The notes under the pieces are model-generated. The model was not told the DNA's origin. It made no database searches and saw nothing but the letters and a program-made list of their open reading frames with translations. 34,675 bases of DNA, from NCBI RefSeq assembly GCF_014639255.1, contig NZ_BMFV01000013.1, forward strand, positions 73,945 through 108,619, written 5' to 3'. The stretch's first letter is position 1. Every line of letters starts with the position of its first letter. Of the stretch, positions 24,679 through 32,166 are shown piece after piece. The translations under genes were made by a program, and so were the position numbers. The stretch comes from Pullulanibacillus pueri. GTDB lineage: Bacteria; Bacillota; Bacilli; Bacillales; Sporolactobacillaceae.

Positions 24679-26117
24679 TTTAAGTTTGCCTCCTTACGCT
24701 TGTGATCCTCAAACCATTTGCGAAAATCGTCTCGACTAGGGGCTGGGAAATCACGAATTTCTGTCCATGGCTTCATCGGGCCCGGTCCTTTGCTTATGTT
24801 CTCGTCTTTCGTGAACGGTTTAAGCATCGTCGGTGCCATTTTTTTCGCCATCTGAAAGAGCGAAGGATGACTGGCGCCGATCGCAAACGCCTTCATGGAT
24901 AATTTTTCTCCAGATTTAGCCTTTCCTGCCCCTGCAACGTAATGTTGTCGGTGGCGAATCAAATGCTCATGAAGCGGAATCTTAACTGGACAAGCTTCTG
25001 TACAAGCGGCGCAAAGGCTTGAAGCATAGGGCAATTCACCATATTCCTCATAACCACCCAAAATAGGCGAAAGCACAGCGCCAATCGGTCCTTGATAAAT
25101 GGAACCATAAGAATGTCCACCAATATGACGATAAACCGGACACACATTCACGCAAGCCGCACAGCGAATACAGTGAAGAGCTGATTGGAATTCCGTTCCT
25201 AGCGCTTTGGAACGTCCGGCATCCACGATCACGAGGTGATAGTCACGAGGGCTATCAACACTGCCCGCCTCAATATCTGGGGTCAGACCGGTCACATAAG
25301 TTGTGAGTTTTTGCCCAACGGCGCTACGGCATAATAACGTTACTAAAACATCGAGTTCTTCCCATGAAGGTACAATTCGTTCCATCCCCATGACGGTAAT
25401 TTGCGTTTCTGGCAGTGTCGTCACCATATTGGCATTACCTTCATTGGTCACAAGAGCAATCGAGCCCGAATCGGCGACCGCAAAATTACAACCTGTAATA
25501 CCGACATCAGCATTGAGGAAAGCCTCCCGCAGCTCTTCTCTAGCAAAAGCAGCCAATTCCTCTGGTTTTTCTGTCTTCGTATATCCGCGCTTCTCTCGAA
25601 AGGTATCACGAATTTGCTCTTTATTTTTATGCAACGAGGGAACAACAATATGTGAAGGCCGATCATGATCATCGAGCTGTAAAATATATTCCGCCAAATC
25701 AGATTCTAAAACATCACAGCCGACAGCTTCTAAAGCCTCATTCAAACCGATTTCCTCAGTTACCATTGATTTGGCCTTTACAACCTTTTTTGCCCCTTTT
25801 TTCTTTACAACCTCTTGGATATATTGGTTAGCCTCCTCAGCCGTTGCTGCAAAATAGACGTGCCCACCACGTGCCGAATAGGTTTCACTGAGTTGCTGTA
25901 GATAATAATCGAGGTTTTCCAGCGTATGCCTTCGAATTTCCTCACCAGCATTTCTCCAAAGCTCCCAATCAATTAAAGAACGATCACCTGTTGTCGCCTT
26001 CAGTTTTCTTTCTCTTAGACTATCTTGTGCAGACACCATGGCTTGGCGCATAAATTGATCCTGAAGCCCTTTATCGACGCGATCAAAGAACGGCTCCGTT
26101 CCGATTTTCATCGGCAT
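24675..26117 (-). CDS. lutB: L-lactate utilization iron-sulfur protein LutB
   Basis: This 480-residue protein has an N-terminal LUD-type domain (with [20 protein letters not shown]) and a ferredoxin-like domain holding two [4Fe-4S] motifs, [12 protein letters not shown] and CAACTEACP, followed by the LutB C-terminal tail. It moves electrons within the LutABC lactate oxidase complex. The ATG at 26117 lies 8 bases after GGGAGG. The gene therefore begins inside the last 35 bases of lutA, a tight overlap typical of this operon. Confidence 0.95.
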   Translation of the reverse strand: MPMKIGTEPFFDRVDKGLQDQFMRQAMVSAQDSLRERKLKATTGDRSLIDWELWRNAGEEIRRHTLENLDYYLQQLSETYSARGGHVYFAATAEEANQYIQEVVKKKGAKKVVKAKSMVTEEIGLNEALEAVGCDVLESDLAEYILQLDDHDRPSHIVVPSLHKNKEQIRDTFREKRGYTKTEKPEELAAFAREELREAFLNADVGITGCNFAVADSGSIALVTNEGNANMVTTLPETQITVMGMERIVPSWEELDVLVTLLCRSAVGQKLTTYVTGLTPDIEAGSVDSPRDYHLVIVDAGRSKALGTEFQSALHCIRCAACVNVCPVYRHIGGHSYGSIYQGPIGAVLSPILGGYEEYGELPYASSLCAACTEACPVKIPLHEHLIRHRQHYVAGAGKAKSGEKLSMKAFAIGASHPSLFQMAKKMAPTMLKPFTKDENISKGPGPMKPWTEIRDFPAPSRDDFRKWFEDHKRKEANLK

Positions 26118-26850
26118 AGTGATGACCTCCCTTCAAACCGAAATTCAGAATTTCAGCAATGTGCATCACTTTTATTGGTTTGCCTTTACGATTTAGTCTC
26201 CCTTTAATATTCATCAGACATCCATTATCCGCACCAATGAGGATATCGGCTTCTGTTTCCTCCACGTGTTTGACTTTCTCATCGACCATCTGTTCTGAAA
26301 TCGGCACCATTTTCACAGCGAAGGTACCACCAAAGCCACAGCAGTCATAATTGTTTTGCAAAGGCACCAAGTCGAGTCCCTTGACATGACTTAAGAGCTT
26401 GAAAGGGGCTTCGGTTTCGTTAAGTAAGCGTGTCATATGACATGAGGTATGGTAAGTTGCTTTGGCACGGAATACGGCCCCTAAATCCTCCACACCCAGA
26501 ACATTAACAATAAACTGTGTAAATTCATAAGTCTTTTGTGCAAGCTGTGTCGCTTTTTCCTGCCATTCAGGATCTTCTTCAAACATCTTAGGATACTCTT
26601 TTAACATGGCTGCACAAGATCCCGAAGGTGTGACGACATACTCAGCGTCCGAAAAAGCTTTGATCATTTGCTTTGCAGCTTTCATAGATTCTTGCAAATA
26701 GCCACTATTATATGCCGGTTGCCCACAACAAATTTGACCTTTTGGGAAATCGACCTCACATCCTAAATGTTCCAATACCTCTGTAACGTCCTTTCCAACT
26801 GTTGGATAAAACATTTCTCCTAAACACGTCACAAACAAGGATACCTTCAC
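26083..26850 (-). CDS. lutA: L-lactate utilization protein LutA (CCG-domain)
   Basis: This 255-residue protein has two cysteine-rich CCG domains, as in heterodisulfide reductase and glycolate oxidase iron-sulfur subunits: [13 protein letters not shown] with an upstream cysteine in VTCLG, and [11 protein letters not shown] with DCCGFGG. It works with LutB and LutC to oxidise L-lactate. The start codon is GTG at 26850, preceded by AGGAGGG. It lies 54 bases downstream of lutR on the same strand. Confidence 0.95.
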   Translation of the reverse strand: MKVSLFVTCLGEMFYPTVGKDVTEVLEHLGCEVDFPKGQICCGQPAYNSGYLQESMKAAKQMIKAFSDAEYVVTPSGSCAAMLKEYPKMFEEDPEWQEKATQLAQKTYEFTQFIVNVLGVEDLGAVFRAKATYHTSCHMTRLLNETEAPFKLLSHVKGLDLVPLQNNYDCCGFGGTFAVKMVPISEQMVDEKVKHVEETEADILIGADNGCLMNIKGRLNRKGKPIKVMHIAEILNFGLKGGHHYADENRNGAVL

Positions 26851-26904
26851 TTTTGTCCCTCCTCAAATATGCCTTCTATCTCTCATCTCTATACTTCTAA
26901 TCTC

Positions 26905-27624
26905 TTATGATTTACCGGTTATAGGCTTATTTAACAGCGTTTCCTCTACACGTTCTAGATGCGAGAGCATTCTTTCTTGAGCCAACGTGGCATTTCTCTC
27001 TTTGACCGCTTGAAAGATCTCTCGGTGCTCCTGATAAATTTTTTCAACGGTGGTCTCTTGTGAAAACAACCATAGTTTCCTTGTCTCGCGCATGGCTTCC
27101 ACCATGATTTCAGAAACATTCGTCATGAGGTGTACAAGCAGGCTGTTTTGTGAAGCCTTTGCGATCGCCATGTGAAAAGCAAAATCTGCTTTCTCCCCTA
27201 GTTCTTCATTACCTGCGGTTTGCATTTCTTCTAACGCGGTTTCTAAAGTTAAGAGATCGTGCTCGTTCCAATGTTGTGCAGCTGCACTTACTGCACCGAC
27301 CTCAAGGATTTTTCTCACCTCAAGCAGTTCTTTGATGTCCTCTTCTTTCATGAGCAATGTATTGAACATCGCTTCTGCTAATGCCCTCGGACTGTGCTCC
27401 CTTATATATGTTCCTTCTCCTTGTCGCATTTCAACAAGTCCCATCACTCGAAGGGCACTTAGAGCTTCACGAATAGCCGAACGACCGACTTGAAAGTTTT
27501 CAGCCAGTTGCTGAACAGACGCCACTTTATCTCCTGGCCTGAGTTTCCCTGTGCTAATCATTTGCAACAATTCATCAATCACGACTTCATAAATCTTTTT
27601 GCTTTTAATTTTTTTATATTCCAT
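26905..27624 (-). CDS. lutR: LutR, GntR/FadR-family regulator of lactate utilization
   Basis: This 239-residue regulator has a winged-helix GntR domain (about residues 8-75, with KLRPGDKVASVQQLAENFQV and GRSAIREALSALRVMGLVE) and an all-helical FadR-type ligand-binding domain (about 95-225). FadR/LldR-type members release DNA on binding a hydroxy acid such as lactate. Here the gene heads the lut operon, so feedback on its own transcription is likely. GAGGTGAGG precedes the ATG. A perfect palindrome lies about 190 bases upstream, at the promoter. Confidence 0.88.
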   Translation of the reverse strand: MEYKKIKSKKIYEVVIDELLQMISTGKLRPGDKVASVQQLAENFQVGRSAIREALSALRVMGLVEMRQGEGTYIREHSPRALAEAMFNTLLMKEEDIKELLEVRKILEVGAVSAAAQHWNEHDLLTLETALEEMQTAGNEELGEKADFAFHMAIAKASQNSLLVHLMTNVSEIMVEAMRETRKLWLFSQETTVEKIYQEHREIFQAVKERNATLAQERMLSHLERVEETLLNKPITGKS

Positions 27625-27688
27625 TGCCTCACCTCATGGTGGTCTTTTGAAAGTTTGGCTTGTACTTCACTGCCGCGCTAAGCACACT

Positions 27689-27724
27689 TCATACACTAAG
27701 GCTTTCGCCAAGCCACAGTTGCAC
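27689..27724 (-). other. Possible 11-codon leader peptide ahead of lutR
   Basis: In the ~190-base leader a GTG at 27724 follows GGAGG by about 9 bases and opens a frame encoding MQLWLGESLSV then TGA. A small hairpin (GGCTT...AAGCC) overlaps it. The strong ribosome site is the only support, so it may be chance. Confidence 0.25.
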
Positions 27725-27805
27725 TTATCAAATCCTCCATCAACTCATATTTTTGATAAAAAAGCTTGTGCCTTATGACGCTATTTAAAAATATATGACT
27801 CATAG

Positions 27806-27820
27806 GGTCATCAGATGACC
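27806..27820. promoter_or_regulatory. Operator palindrome at the lut promoter (likely LutR site)
   Basis: GGTCATC-A-GATGACC is a perfect 15-base palindrome, directly downstream of a TATAAT (27826-27831, - strand). It would sit at the transcription start, where FadR-family repressors commonly bind. Confidence 0.7.
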
Positions 27821-27825
27821 TGTTG

Positions 27826-27852
27826 ATTATAAGTATAAAGAAATCGCTTTCT
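27826..27852 (-). promoter_or_regulatory. lut promoter -10 and cre-like site
   Basis: TATAAT lies at 27826-27831 on the - strand. AGAAAGCGATTTCT at 27839-27852 is a palindromic cre-like sequence with one departure from the CcpA consensus, in the spacer and -35 area. No good -35 hexamer is seen, which would be consistent with a weak, regulated promoter. Confidence 0.5.
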
Positions 27853-27949
27853 AAAAACAATCAAAAAAGTATGTATTTATTAAAAAAGTGAAACTAAAGA
27901 AATTGAGAGGTCGTCATTAAGTCAAACATTACGCGTAAGGGGATCTAAA

Positions 27950-28411
27950 ATGAAAGCATCTCTCAAACATATTTTTGTTGCCCTTCTACTTTGTTCTCTA
28001 TCAGGCTGCGGTATCGTGAAATCAAATCATCATCACCATAACTCCGACTTGAGTTTGTCAAAATATGATACTCTTCCTAATCGTTTTCAAAATAATAAGC
28101 TTCACTTTAAAATATCGATTGACCAAGAGGCCCCAAAGGAATTAATCTTAGTTATTGAGAATCTAGGCTCACAACAAATAACCTTTGGCACACCTTATTC
28201 GATTGAGAAATGGCACAATCACCATTGGTACGTTATTCCTCTGAAAAAGAATATGGGATTCACCGCCATCGGCATCCTGCTTGCTCCCCAAAAACAGTAT
28301 AGACAGTCTATCGATAAGAAAAATTTAGTTGATCCATTGGCAAAGGGGCACTATCGCCTGGTGAAGAAAATCGAGTCCGAAGTTGTTGCTGCAGCATTCG
28401 AAATCCATTGA
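27950..28411 (+). CDS. Lipoprotein with a Big_14-type immunoglobulin-like domain
   Basis: This 153-residue small lipoprotein has a hydrophobic leader, lipobox LSGC (cysteine near residue 20) and a His/Asn-rich linker (NHHHHN). The single beta-sandwich domain has the pattern YSIEKWHNHHWYVIP ... LAPQKQYRQSID ... LAKGHYRLVKKI, typical of the bacterial Ig-like group 14 domain of Bacilli lipoproteins. It is divergent from lutR and stands alone. The function is unknown; an envelope role is inferred from the anchor. Confidence 0.75.
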   Translation: MKASLKHIFVALLLCSLSGCGIVKSNHHHHNSDLSLSKYDTLPNRFQNNKLHFKISIDQEAPKELILVIENLGSQQITFGTPYSIEKWHNHHWYVIPLKKNMGFTAIGILLAPQKQYRQSIDKKNLVDPLAKGHYRLVKKIESEVVAAAFEIH

Positions 28412-28440
28412 AGAGAATGGGTTAGCATTGTATAAGAAAA

Positions 28441-28550
28441 AACGGGAAAAAAACATGCTAGGTCAGCTTTCCTTAGTCCTGCCGGCATGAGGAAAGCGAA
28501 CGTTCTGGAGCGGAAATCCATACCATCCTGATGACCAGAAATTTTATACT
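28441..28550 (+). repeat. Short derivative of the repeat family (copy D)
   Basis: A degenerate left edge (AACGGG...ATGCTAGGTC, compare ACCGGGC...GCCCGGTCC of A and C) is joined straight to the right-end hairpins GCTTTCCT...AGGAAAGC (28467-28498) and TTCTGG...CCAGAA (28504-28539). About 600 bases of interior are absent. It looks like an internal-deletion form and helps mark the ends of the full element. Confidence 0.65.
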
Positions 28551-28565
28551 TTCTGATCTTTTGAG

Positions 28566-28588
28566 AAAAACTTGGCTTCCGCCAAGTC
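28566..28588 (-). terminator. Second hairpin terminator facing the acid-sugar operon
   Basis: Perfect arms ACTTGGC (28570-28576) and GCCAAGT (28581-28587) with a 4-base loop are followed on the - strand by TTTTTCTC. It would back up the terminator at 28664-28693. Confidence 0.5.
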
Positions 28589-28663
28589 CTAATCAAAGAA
28601 GACAAATTTTTCTACCGAAATGCTTTCTTCCCTCGTCAATTTATACATTCTTATAATTTTAAG

Positions 28664-28693
28664 AAAAAAAGAGCGCCTTAGGCACTCTTTTTT
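28664..28693. terminator. Bidirectional terminator after the PdxA2 gene
   Basis: A-run, GAGCGCC, a short loop, GGCACTC and a T-run at 28664-28693 form a hairpin with one mismatch and homopolymer tails on both sides. It lies 13 bases past the dehydrogenase stop. Confidence 0.85.
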
Positions 28694-28705
28694 AAAAAAT
28701 GGTGT

Positions 28706-29701
28706 TTAGTTTTTTGGTGCTAATTCAATTGCGGATTCTATCGCGGCAAGCATGCTGCGTTTATCAGCAATGTTTTTACCTGCAATATCAAACGCTGTTC
28801 CATGGTCAACAGAAGTACGGATAATACCGCCCTTTAGACCCACCGTGATATTAACCCCGGCTTCTAATCCAAGCACTTTAATTGGACCGTGGCCTTGATC
28901 ATGATAACAAGCGACAACAATATCGAAGTCTCCACGTCCCGCTCTAAAGAACAAGGTATCGGCAGGGTGCGGCCCTGAAGCATTAATCCCTTCAGCTTGT
29001 GCTCGCTCAATACCTGGAAGAAGTTTTTCTTCCTCTTCACCATTACCAAATAAGCCATGTTCCCCTGCGTGTGGGTTGATCCCACAAACCGCAATACTTG
29101 GGTTCGTCATTCCCGCACGGGTTAAGGTCTCATGAGCAAGTTTAATCACTGTATAAGTTCTTTCAGGATTGATCATTTCAATCGCTTTAATCAAGCCTAC
29201 ATGTGTGGTTAAATGAATAACCTTTAACTTTGGAGATGAAAGCATCATGGAGAAGTCCTTAGTACCTGTTAATTCTGCTAAGATTTCTGTATGTCCAGGG
29301 AACATATGCCCACCTTTATGCAAGGCCTCTTTATTTAATGGCGCTGTACAAATCGCTTGAATTTCATTGTTTTTAGCAAGTGCAACAGCTTTCTCAATAA
29401 AACGGAACGCAGCGTCTCCAGCTGCTGCTGAAATTTGTCCAAAAGGCAAATCAGCAGGGAGGAGATCTAAGTCCATACAATCAATCTCACCATATGAAAA
29501 TTTCGCGTCCTTCACGTCAGTAATTTTATTAATTTTGAGCTCTGATTTTACAATATTGATGGCACGCTCTAATATTTTAGCATCGCCAATGACCAAAGGT
29601 TGGCAAGTGTGATATAGTTCTTCAGTATCTAAAGCTTTCACAATAATTTCTGGACCAATACCCGCTGCATCACCCATTGTAATTCCAATGACCGGTTTCA
29701 T
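28706..29701 (-). CDS. pdxA2: PdxA-family 4-phospho-acid-sugar dehydrogenase (PdxA2 type)
   Basis: This 331-residue PdxA-fold NAD-dependent dehydrogenase begins with IGITMGDAAGIGPEIIVKAL. The metal-binding histidines lie in MFPGHTE, INPHAGE and CYHDQGHGP. The adjacent DUF1537 kinase and permease, together with the absence of other pyridoxine genes, point away from vitamin B6 synthesis. In the known pathway PdxA2 oxidises and decarboxylates 4-phospho-D-threonate or D-erythronate to dihydroxyacetone phosphate. Its start abuts the kinase stop with no spacer. It is the last gene of the operon. Confidence 0.88.
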   Translation of the reverse strand: MKPVIGITMGDAAGIGPEIIVKALDTEELYHTCQPLVIGDAKILERAINIVKSELKINKITDVKDAKFSYGEIDCMDLDLLPADLPFGQISAAAGDAAFRFIEKAVALAKNNEIQAICTAPLNKEALHKGGHMFPGHTEILAELTGTKDFSMMLSSPKLKVIHLTTHVGLIKAIEMINPERTYTVIKLAHETLTRAGMTNPSIAVCGINPHAGEHGLFGNGEEEEKLLPGIERAQAEGINASGPHPADTLFFRAGRGDFDIVVACYHDQGHGPIKVLGLEAGVNITVGLKGGIIRTSVDHGTAFDIAGKNIADKRSMLAAIESAIELAPKN

Positions 29702-30991
29702 TCAAACATCTCCTTGAAGCTTTTTTATCGAATTAAGTAATGAATAGTCTGTCCCGAAGGCACCTGCTTTAGTAATCGCATGAAATTCTTTCTGTCCAAT
29801 AGCAAGTCCTAGAGGAATTCCTGTTTCAATTTCATCAATTAAGTTAAATCCAACCACACCTAATTGATCACACACTTGTTTAGCTGTATCTCCACCTGTG
29901 AGGACTAAACCTTTAAATGCATGGTCATGTGTCAATGTGGCTGCGACTTGACCTAAACTCTTTGAAATGTGATTACTGACGTCTCTCTTGTCTAATCCGT
30001 TGGTTCTACCAACGTCCTGTGCTCGCATAATATCTTCACGTCGCCCAGAAGAATAAAGGGCAATGCCTTTATGGCTATTTAAGGTAGCTCTCGCCTCTTT
30101 TAAAACTCTAGCTATTTCTTTTTGTTTCGTTTCAGGATCTGAAACGACAGCTACAGAATCAAGTTCGATACCCCTTAAGTCCGACTCTGTTAACACAATG
30201 TCTAATTGCTTTCGCGTGATTTGACTTACACTACCGACAACAAGCATGACGGGATGGTTTCCTTTTGGTCCTGCTTTCATCACCTGTTGCTTCTTTATTT
30301 TATACGCTTCAGGTAAATAATTGGCCATCCCTGCTGATCCGACCCAGCAGACCTTTAAATTACTTTGCACAATAAATTGAGCAATGTGTTGTAAATCCTC
30401 TTCAACCACTGCATCAAAAACAACATAATGAACCTCTTTAGAAATCATTGTCTCTATTTTTTCTAAAAGAGCCTTTTTTCCCAGCTTAAGTTCATGATAA
30501 GTAATGAGACCCACTTTTTTTCCCGTTTGATCCTCTATTAATTTTGGAATATATGATTCTTTTACAGGCGTCTTAGGATCATGCGCAATTTCAGTTTCAT
30601 TGAGTAACTTTCCATTTAAATAATGATGTCCGTCTTTTGTATAGCGGTTATTTTTAGGAAAGGCAGGAGCAATAACAACAAGCTCGGGGTGAAAACTATC
30701 ATATATCGCATTAATTTCCGCCCCTACATTTCCTCGCAAAGTAGAATCAACTTTTTTATAGATAATGTCAAACGAACCTTTTTTTAAGAACTCAGAAGCC
30801 TCTTTAACCTTTGTATAGGCTTCTGAGTCCGTAAGGGAACGACTATCGGTATCAATAACTATGGCCTCATGTTTTTTTAAAGCATCCACTTCATTTTTAA
30901 AGAGAACGGAAGTATCAATACCATATCTGGCTAGTTGCACCCCGCTGTCATTCGCACCTGTTAAATCATCGGCAATCATCGCCAGTTTCAA
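29702..30991 (-). CDS. dtnK: Four-carbon acid sugar kinase (DUF1537 family, DtnK/OtnK type)
   Basis: This 429-residue two-domain kinase phosphorylates a four-carbon aldonate such as D-threonate or D-erythronate with ATP. The N-terminal sugar-binding domain has MIADDLTGANDSGVQLA and IYKKVDSTLRGNVGAE. The C-terminal nucleotide-binding domain has VVGSVSQITRKQ and the glycine-rich LVLTGGDTAKQVC, followed by GIPLGLAIG. I chose TTG 30991 as the start because GGAGGG lies 7 bases upstream. The longer frame from the TTG at 31006 would include that ribosome site. It is followed directly by the PdxA2 gene and preceded by the permease with a gap of about 20 bases. Confidence 0.88.
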   Translation of the reverse strand: MKLAMIADDLTGANDSGVQLARYGIDTSVLFKNEVDALKKHEAIVIDTDSRSLTDSEAYTKVKEASEFLKKGSFDIIYKKVDSTLRGNVGAEINAIYDSFHPELVVIAPAFPKNNRYTKDGHHYLNGKLLNETEIAHDPKTPVKESYIPKLIEDQTGKKVGLITYHELKLGKKALLEKIETMISKEVHYVVFDAVVEEDLQHIAQFIVQSNLKVCWVGSAGMANYLPEAYKIKKQQVMKAGPKGNHPVMLVVGSVSQITRKQLDIVLTESDLRGIELDSVAVVSDPETKQKEIARVLKEARATLNSHKGIALYSSGRREDIMRAQDVGRTNGLDKRDVSNHISKSLGQVAATLTHDHAFKGLVLTGGDTAKQVCDQLGVVGFNLIDEIETGIPLGLAIGQKEFHAITKAGAFGTDYSLLNSIKKLQGDV

Positions 30992-31010
30992 TGGAATTCC
31001 CTCCAATTTT

Positions 31011-32003
31011 TTAATTCTTGACTACCTTCTCAATACCATACTTTTCAAGTTTTCCTTTTTTCTCTAAGCGTTTAACAAGAAAAGCAATGTAGAGTGGTAA
31101 TAGAATTGCTGTTGTTACAACACTCGCAGCGACCTGAACTGTCGCAAGATTGGCAAGGGGCTGGAAAGCTACGTTCGCCGCTGCAATCGCAGCTGGTGTA
31201 GCGACAGCATTCCCTGCGGTTGACCCTTCAGAGGCACCAACAATCGGATTCCAACGAAAGGCTCTGAAGACGAAATATCCAGCAGTTCCTGTGATAAAGA
31301 CAGTCATAAGTCCTAGAAGTACACCGGCGATACCACCGTCAAGAATAGCCTTGAAATTAATGCCCATACCTAGTGCAAATGCAAAGAATGGAATTAACAT
31401 ATCGGAGCCTTTCGCTAGGAAGTCACGCATGTCAGTGTCTAAATTCCCTAATACCATTCCGACTACAATCGGTAAAAGCACAGACACGAAAGACTGAACT
31501 GAGAACAGTCCATTTACAAATCCCATAGCTCCAAAAATTGAAAGAGCAACCATTGTTAAGAAAGGTCCGTCGTTTAATGCAAGAATTGAATAGGCAGCTT
31601 TATCATCTGTCTTACCATATTGTCCGACTATCGCCATGTAAAGCCCACCGTTACTATTACTCATCGCTGCAATAATAGCGATCGGAGCTAAGCCTAGAAA
31701 TAAACCATTGGAACCTGCAAATAGATAAGCAATACAACCAATAATGGCTGCTACTACCCATTTTACGACTAACAAGGTGACACCTTTACCAAGTGAAACC
31801 CCTACACTTCGCACATTAATTGAAGCGCCTGCGCAAAGTAGGAACAGTGCAATTAGTGTACTAGACCCATCGACAAATAACGATTGTGTAAAATTACCAA
31901 TTCTTAATAAATTCGGTGCAAACGTATTGATACAGGCAGCTAATAATAATGGTACAACCATCATCCCACCAGGAATACGATCTAAAGTTGCTTTTATCTT
32001 CAT
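31011..32003 (-). CDS. kdgT: KdgT-family 2-keto-3-deoxygluconate/acid-sugar permease
   Basis: This 330-residue membrane transporter has about ten predicted segments and the KdgT signatures ATLDRIPGGMMVVPLLLAAC at the N terminus and GASEGSTAGNAVATPAAIAA near residue 255. KdgT imports 2-keto-3-deoxygluconate by proton symport. In this operon, with a four-carbon acid sugar kinase and a PdxA2 dehydrogenase, threonate, erythronate or a related aldonate is the more likely substrate. AAGGGGG lies upstream of the ATG. It is the first structural gene, with a sigma-A-type promoter and palindromic operators upstream. Confidence 0.88.
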   Translation of the reverse strand: MKIKATLDRIPGGMMVVPLLLAACINTFAPNLLRIGNFTQSLFVDGSSTLIALFLLCAGASINVRSVGVSLGKGVTLLVVKWVVAAIIGCIAYLFAGSNGLFLGLAPIAIIAAMSNSNGGLYMAIVGQYGKTDDKAAYSILALNDGPFLTMVALSIFGAMGFVNGLFSVQSFVSVLLPIVVGMVLGNLDTDMRDFLAKGSDMLIPFFAFALGMGINFKAILDGGIAGVLLGLMTVFITGTAGYFVFRAFRWNPIVGASEGSTAGNAVATPAAIAAANVAFQPLANLATVQVAASVVTTAILLPLYIAFLVKRLEKKGKLEKYGIEKVVKN

Positions 32004-32017
32004 GATTATCCCCCTTA

Positions 32018-32061
32018 TGTTTAAAAATTAAACACTCATTTAAGATGTTTAACATTTAACA
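32018..32061. promoter_or_regulatory. TTTAA-type palindromes before the permease gene
   Basis: TGTTTAA-AAA-TTAAACA (32018-32034) is a perfect palindrome. TGTTTAA-CA-TTTAACA (32046-32061) is an imperfect one of the same type. Both lie in the transcribed leader between the promoter at 32078-32106 and the permease start, and resemble CGTTTAAT-A-ATTAAACG at 32143-32159. Confidence 0.6.
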
Positions 32062-32077
32062 GCGTTTACATCTATGA

Positions 32078-32106
32078 ATAATACATGAAATCGCTTAATT
32101 ACGCAA
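32078..32106 (-). promoter_or_regulatory. Sigma-A-type promoter of the acid-sugar operon
   Basis: TTGCGT (32101-32106) and TATTAT (32078-32083) on the - strand are separated by exactly 17 bases. No GG-N10-GC sigma-54 element was found in this intergenic region, although the neighbouring regulator has the overall layout of a sigma-54 activator. Confidence 0.65.
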
Positions 32107-32128
32107 CACCTTTTCTACAAAAAGTGAT

Positions 32129-32166
32129 AAAAAAAGCAAAAACGTTTAATAATTAAACGCTTTTGC
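32129..32166 (-). terminator. Terminator of the PrpR-like regulator gene, overlapping a palindrome
   Basis: GCAAAAGCGTTTAAT and ATTAAACGTTTTTGC (32136-32166, one mismatch) form a long hairpin followed on the - strand by TTTTTTTATC. The regulator stop codon lies inside the stem. The core CGTTTAAT-A-ATTAAACG resembles the operator-like palindromes at 32018-32061, so it may have two uses. Confidence 0.7.

Noticed and set aside
28706..29701. Pyridoxine biosynthesis role for the PdxA homologue
   Set aside because: It is directly joined to a DUF1537 kinase and an acid-sugar permease, the signature of PdxA2, and no other B6 gene is present.
32004..32152. Sigma-54 promoter for the acid-sugar operon
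   Set aside because: No GG-N10-GC element is present, while a 17-base-spaced sigma-A promoter is. The neighbouring regulator also lacks GAFTGA.
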